Shown here one piece after another: positions 60,661 through 64,000 of a DNA stretch of 64,000 bases; within the stretch, counting starts at the first letter, position 1; the number at the start of each line of letters is the position of its first letter. The DNA is taken from NCBI GenBank assembly GCA_963805705.1, contig CAWDVH010000004.1, positions 682,001-746,000 of the forward strand, written 5' to 3'. The stretch comes from CAWDVH01 sp963805705 (lineage in GTDB: Bacteria > Actinomycetota > Actinomycetes > Streptosporangiales > Streptosporangiaceae). The notes under the pieces are model-generated. The model worked only from the letters and a program-made list of their open reading frames with translations, was not told the DNA's origin and searched no databases. Made by a program: the position numbers and the translations under genes.

Positions 60661-61524
60661 GTGACAGCGAGCGCCGGAGATGGCGCCCCGTCCGCGAACG
60701 CGGACGGGGCGCCATCCGGCGACGGGCCACTGCTGAGCCTGCGCGGAGTGGGCAAGAGCTTCGGCGCGGTCCACGCCCTGGCCGACGTCAGCTTCGACAT
60801 CCCGGCAGGCCAGGTCACCGCGCTGGTCGGCGACAACGGTGCGGGCAAGTCCACCCTGATCAAGACCATCTCGGGAATCTGGGAGCCGAGCAGCGGCCAG
60901 ATGCTGTGGAACGGCAAGCCGGTCCATCTGCACGGCCCCAAGGACGCCACGAACCTGGGCATCGCGACCGTCTACCAGGACCTGGCGCTGTGTGACAACC
61001 TGGATATCGTGCAGAACATGCTGCTCGGCCATGAGGTACGGCGGCACGGGCTGCTCGACGAGATCAGCATGGAGCTGACGGCCAAGAAGACGCTCGCCGA
61101 CCTGAGGGTGACGACCGTGCGCTCGATCCGGCAGCCGGTCGGCTCGCTGTCCGGCGGGCAGCGCCAGTCGGTCGCCGTGGCCAAGGCCGTGATGCTGGAC
61201 GCCAGGCTGGTCATCATGGACGAGCCGACCGCGGCGCTGGGCGTCACCCAGACCGAGCTGGTCCTGAGCCTGATCGGCCGGCTGAAGGACCGCGGGCACG
61301 CGGTCATGCTGGTCTCGCACAACCTCAACGAGGTCTTCCAGGTGGCCGACCGGATGGCGGTGCTCTACCTCGGGCGGCTCGCGGCGGCGGGTCCCGCGTC
61401 GGATTTCAACACCCAGTCCGTCGTGGAGCTCATGACCACCGGCGCCTCCGACCAGGTAGGCAGCAATGGCAATGCAACCGAGCCCGCGCCGTCACGCGGT
61501 CGTGGCAGCGGCACGGAAGGCTGA
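60661..61524 (+). CDS. sugar ABC transporter ATP-binding protein (single domain)
   Basis: A ~287-residue ATPase with Walker A GDNGAGKST (57-65), signature LSGGQRQ, Walker B LVIMDEPTA and H-loop SHN. It has one ATPase domain, unlike the tandem RbsA/XylG type, so a homodimer, or a heterodimer with the ABC domain of the fused kinase, must power the importer. GTG 60661 overlaps the TGA of a 12-codon mini-frame starting at ATG 60626, suggesting coupled initiation; GTG 60658 is possible. The first codons form a very strong hairpin. Confidence 0.87.
   Translation: MTASAGDGAPSANADGAPSGDGPLLSLRGVGKSFGAVHALADVSFDIPAGQVTALVGDNGAGKSTLIKTISGIWEPSSGQMLWNGKPVHLHGPKDATNLGIATVYQDLALCDNLDIVQNMLLGHEVRRHGLLDEISMELTAKKTLADLRVTTVRSIRQPVGSLSGGQRQSVAVAKAVMLDARLVIMDEPTAALGVTQTELVLSLIGRLKDRGHAVMLVSHNLNEVFQVADRMAVLYLGRLAAAGPASDFNTQSVVELMTTGASDQVGSNGNATEPAPSRGRGSGTEG
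60680..60715. other. perfect 17-bp GC-rich inverted repeat at the 5' end of the ATPase gene
   Basis: Positions 60680-60696 are the exact reverse complement of 60699-60715, with two bases between. The stem includes GGCGCCCCGTCCGCG. It lies within codons 7-19 of the ATPase gene, 57 bases after the lipoprotein stop. It could slow downstream translation or protect the lipoprotein mRNA from 3' decay. Confidence 0.85.
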
Positions 61525-61529
61525 CATAA

Positions 61530-62865
61530 ATGGCACCGATACAGCGAGGCCCGGCGGACACCGACTCGGACGATGACGTCCTGGTCGCCGATATCCCTGG
61601 CGTGGACGAGACGGCGGAGAGCAAGGCCGCGATAGCGGGCGCGCCGGAGCTGATCGCCGACTCCGTCGGCGATTACGCGCGGATCTGGCTCCAGCGGGTC
61701 AGGAACGGCGAGAGCGGCGCGCTGCCCGTCATCCTGGGCCTGGTCGCGGTCATCATCTTCTTCCAGTTGCGCAACTCGCTGTTCCTGTCGGCCGGCAACC
61801 TCGTCAACCTGCTGGTACTGAGCGCTCCGCTGATCCTCTTCGGCATGGCCGAGATATTCGTCCTGCTGCTGGGCGAGATTGACCTGTCCGTCGGCTACAA
61901 CGCGGCGATCGGCTGCGTGGTGTGCTTCTGGGCGGCTTACACGCTGCCCTGGTGGGTGGGCATCATCTTCGGGCTCGCCGTGTGCGCTTTTTTCGGCGCG
62001 CTGCAGGGCTTCATCATCACGTGGCTGAACCTGCCGTCCTTCGTGGTGACTCTCGCCGGGCTGCTGGCCCTGGAGGGAGTGCTGATCATCCTGGTCAGCG
62101 CCACCGGTCACGGTGCCGGCGGCTCGATCTCGAACCCCAGCAACATCCTGGACGATCTCACGTCCGGGAACCTGAGCCCGGTGGCCGGGTGGATCGTGCT
62201 GGTGCTCCTGGTCGGGCTTACTGGCCTGTTCATGATCATGCGTGACAGCCGGAGACGGGCTAACGGCCTGGTGGCCCCGCCGATGGGCGTCACGCTGCTC
62301 AAGGTCGCGGCGATGGCCGTCGCGGGGATCGTCGTAGTCTTCCTGAGCAACAGGAACCGCGGCTCGGCCCTGGTGACGCTGCAAGGCGTCCCGTGGGTGG
62401 TGCTGATCGTGCTCGGCGTCCTCGTCCTGTATACGGTGCTGACCGGGCGGACCCGCTTCGGGCGCTACATCTACGCGATCGGCGGCAACCCGGAGGCCGC
62501 CCGCCGGGCGGGCGTCAACCTGAAGACAATCCGGACGCTCGCGTTCACGCTGTGCGGGCTGACCGGCGGGATCGCGGGGATCCTGCTGGGCTCGCAGCTG
62601 AACTCGATCGGCTCGAACTTCAACGGCGGCCAGTACGTGCTGTTCGCGGTGGCCGCCGCGGTCATCGGCGGCACTAACCTGTTCGGCGGCCGCGGCCGGA
62701 TGCTGCACGCGGTACTGGGCGGCCTGGTCGTCGGCGACGATCGCCAACGGCCTGGCCCTGATCGGATTCAGCGCCGCTGCCACCGACATCGTCACCGCGA
62801 TCGTGCTGCTGGCTGCCGTGACCATCGACACTGTGGCCCGCCGGGGCAGCGCGACGACCAGGTGA
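61530..62865 (+). CDS. sugar ABC transporter permease, frameshifted near the 3' end
   Basis: A polytopic BPD_transp_2-type permease (XylH/RbsC group), about 444 residues when repaired. It has an acidic N-terminal region (~1-70), then about ten membrane helices, with LGEIDLSVGYNAAIGCV and the coupling motif YAIGGNPEAARRAGVNLKTI. The frame is normal to GGLVV at 62732. One extra G near 62733 then shifts it; reading the next frame gives ATIANGLALIGFS and ends at TGA 62863-62865. The uncorrected frame runs to 62969 into the FMN riboswitch with a nonsense-like tail. Confidence 0.85.
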
Positions 62866-62928
62866 GGCGAATCCGGCCCGCGCTGCGGGCGCGGAATACC
62901 GGGCGTGGCACACTAGTTCATGAGGTAA

Positions 62929-63058
62929 GAGCGTGCTCCGGGGTCGGTGAAACTCCGAACCGGCGGTGATAGTCCGCGACCCGGCCGATGCCATCGGCTG
63001 GCTGACCTGGTGAAATTCCGGGACCGACGGTTAAAGTCCGGATGGGAGGAAGCACGCG
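62929..63058 (+). promoter_or_regulatory. FMN riboswitch (RFN element)
   Basis: The region carries the conserved RFN blocks: GGGTCGGTGAAACTCCGAACCGGCGG, shown here as GGTCGGTGAAACTCC and CCGGCGGTGATAGTCCGCGA, then CTGGTGAAATTCCGGGACC, GACGGTTAAAGTCCGGATG and GGAGGAAGCACGC. The outer stem pairs GCGTGCT near 62931 with AGCACGC near 63056. FMN should repress the downstream ribE-ribBA genes. Confidence 0.96.
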
Positions 63059-63156
63059 CACGGCAGGGGCCCGGATGACGGGCGCTTGGCCGTGCTCGCG
63101 CTCTCATGCGCGCCCCGGAGCCTGCGACAGGGCTAGCGGCTCCGGAGGAGGATGCT

Positions 63157-63799
63157 GTGTTTACCGGCATCGTGGAAGAACTGGGCGAGGTTATCGCCCT
63201 CGACGAACATCAGGGCTCAGCCCGGCTGACCGTGCGCGGCCCGCGGGTCACCGCGGATGCCTCGCACGGCGACTCGATCGCCGTCAACGGCGTGTGCCTG
63301 ACGGTCACGCAGACCTGGGACGGGACGTTCACCGCGGATGTCATCGGGGAGACCCTGAACCGGTCCAGCCTCGGCGCCCTGAGCCCCGGCAGCCTGGTCA
63401 ACCTGGAACGGCCGCTGCGCCTGAACGGCCGCCTGGACGGCCACATCGTGCAGGGTCATGTCGACGGGACCGGCACCATCCTGGAGCGAAGGCCGGCGCC
63501 GCTGGGAGGTCGTGCGGATCGGCATCCCGGCGGAGCTGCTGCGTTACGTAGTGGAAAAGGGCTCCGTGGCGATCGACGGGATCAGCCTCACCGTGTCCGC
63601 GATCAGCGGGCCCGAACCCGAGGCCGGCTACGCCGGCGACCCCGACGGCCGGCCGGGCTGGCTTGAGGTCAGCCTCATCCCCGAAACGCTGGAACGCACC
63701 ACCCTCGGCGGCAAGCAGGCCGGCGAGGTGGTCAACCTGGAGGCTGACATGATCGCCAAATACGTCGAACGGCTGCTCATGGCCGGGCCGCGGTCATGA
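63157..63799 (+). CDS. ribE: riboflavin synthase alpha chain, frameshifted in the middle
   Basis: Dismutates two lumazines to riboflavin. The N-terminal lumazine-binding repeat (FTGIVEELGEV, DSIAVNGVCLTV, GHIVQGHVDGTGTI) runs normally to about 63490. The second repeat (RWEVVRIGIP, YVVEKGSVAIDGISLTV, LIPETLERTTLGG) is in the next frame and ends at 63799. One surplus base between about 63486 and 63503 explains the break; the repaired protein is ~213 residues, the family norm. GTG 63157 has GGAGGAGG. The stop overlaps the ribBA ATG. Confidence 0.87.
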
Positions 63800-64000
63800 C
63801 CGCCGCCCTGACCGGCGATGTCCGGCTCGACAGCGTGCCGCGCGCGATCGCCGACATCGCCGCGGGCCGGGCCGTGGTGGTCGTTGACGACGCGGACCGG
63901 GAGAACGAGGGCGACATCATCTTCGCCGCCAGCAAGGCGACCACCGAGCTGCTGGCCTTCACCATCCGCCACACCAGCGGCGTGATCTGCGTTCCGATGC
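63796..64000 (+). CDS. ribBA: 3,4-dihydroxy-2-butanone-4-phosphate synthase / GTP cyclohydrolase II, N-terminal part
   Basis: The frame continues past the window edge. The 68 visible residues include VVVVDDADRENEGDIIFAA, the metal- and substrate-binding DRENEGD motif of the RibB domain, and FTIRHTSGVICVPM. In actinobacteria this gene usually carries a C-terminal RibA domain, which cannot be seen here. It overlaps the ribE stop (ATGA) and shares the FMN riboswitch. Confidence 0.88.
   Translation, partial: MTAALTGDVRLDSVPRAIADIAAGRAVVVVDDADRENEGDIIFAASKATTELLAFTIRHTSGVICVPM

Noticed and set aside
60626..60664. Twelve-codon frame before the importer ATPase as a separate gene
   Set aside because: Too short to call as a gene. 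It is reported as a coupling element or possible frameshift remnant instead.

Overview
The window is chromosomal DNA from a very GC-rich actinobacterium. Evidence: many GTG and TTG starts, the developmental regulator BldD, the actinobacterial integration host factor mIHF, F420-type oxidoreductases, a PASTA serine/threonine kinase and an Rv2175c-like DNA-binding protein. Gene order resembles Streptomyces and Streptosporangiales; the genus cannot be fixed from sequence alone. I see no rRNA, tRNA, IS element, prophage or CRISPR array. It is mostly core genome, with one more unusual region at 55.8-62.9 kb.

Layout. 0-7 kb: end of an Ala/Pro-rich protein, glucokinase (glkA), a membrane protein, an esterase, a PlsC-type acyltransferase, a GNAT, glycerol kinase (glpK) and phosphofructokinase (pfkA). 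7-16 kb: GlsB membrane protein, CGNR regulator, methyltransferase, thiI, a frameshifted GT-C membrane protein, two F420/flavin-type oxidoreductases, aroF behind an aromatic-rich leader peptide and hairpin, and a sulfite-oxidase-like protein. 16-27 kb: PASTA kinase, TPP-riboswitch-controlled thiO-thiS-thiG, an FAD reductase, an Rv2175c-like protein, thiE, a polyprenyl synthase, metF, a GNAT and csaA. 27-39 kb: a HEPN protein, bldD with two BldD-box-like sites, and the pyrimidine operon pyrR-pyrB-pyrC-carA-carB-pyrK-pyrD-pyrF with a PyrR-type hairpin over the pyrR ribosome binding site. 39-52 kb: mihF-gmk-rpoZ-coaBC-metK-priA, a hypothetical protein, def-fmt-rsmB, a membrane protein, a DUF2786 protein and rpe. 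52-56 kb: GlxA-type regulator with a PfpI-like enzyme, and a YCII protein with an ECF42-type sigma factor. 55.8-62.9 kb: an ABC ATPase fused to GAF-like and histidine-kinase domains, an OmpR-type response regulator, then a sugar-type ABC importer. 62.9-64 kb: FMN riboswitch, ribE and the start of ribBA.

The most distinctive feature is the apparent transport-coupled two-component system. A soluble histidine kinase carries a complete, paralogous ABC ATPase domain at its N-terminus. Its response regulator follows with an 8-base overlap. The importer lipoprotein gene is preceded by four direct repeats at exact 11-bp spacing and a well-spaced promoter, as expected for an OmpR-family activator site. 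I infer that the ABC domain reads the state of the importer and that the pair controls importer expression.

Two further themes. First, at least four reading frames (the GT-C protein, carA, the ABC permease and ribE) are each broken by one apparent indel. Two are normally essential for pyrimidine and riboflavin synthesis, so sequencing error is at least as likely as true mutation. Second, short in-frame tandem repeats, often with a 15-bp unit, recur inside or at the ends of otherwise conserved enzymes.
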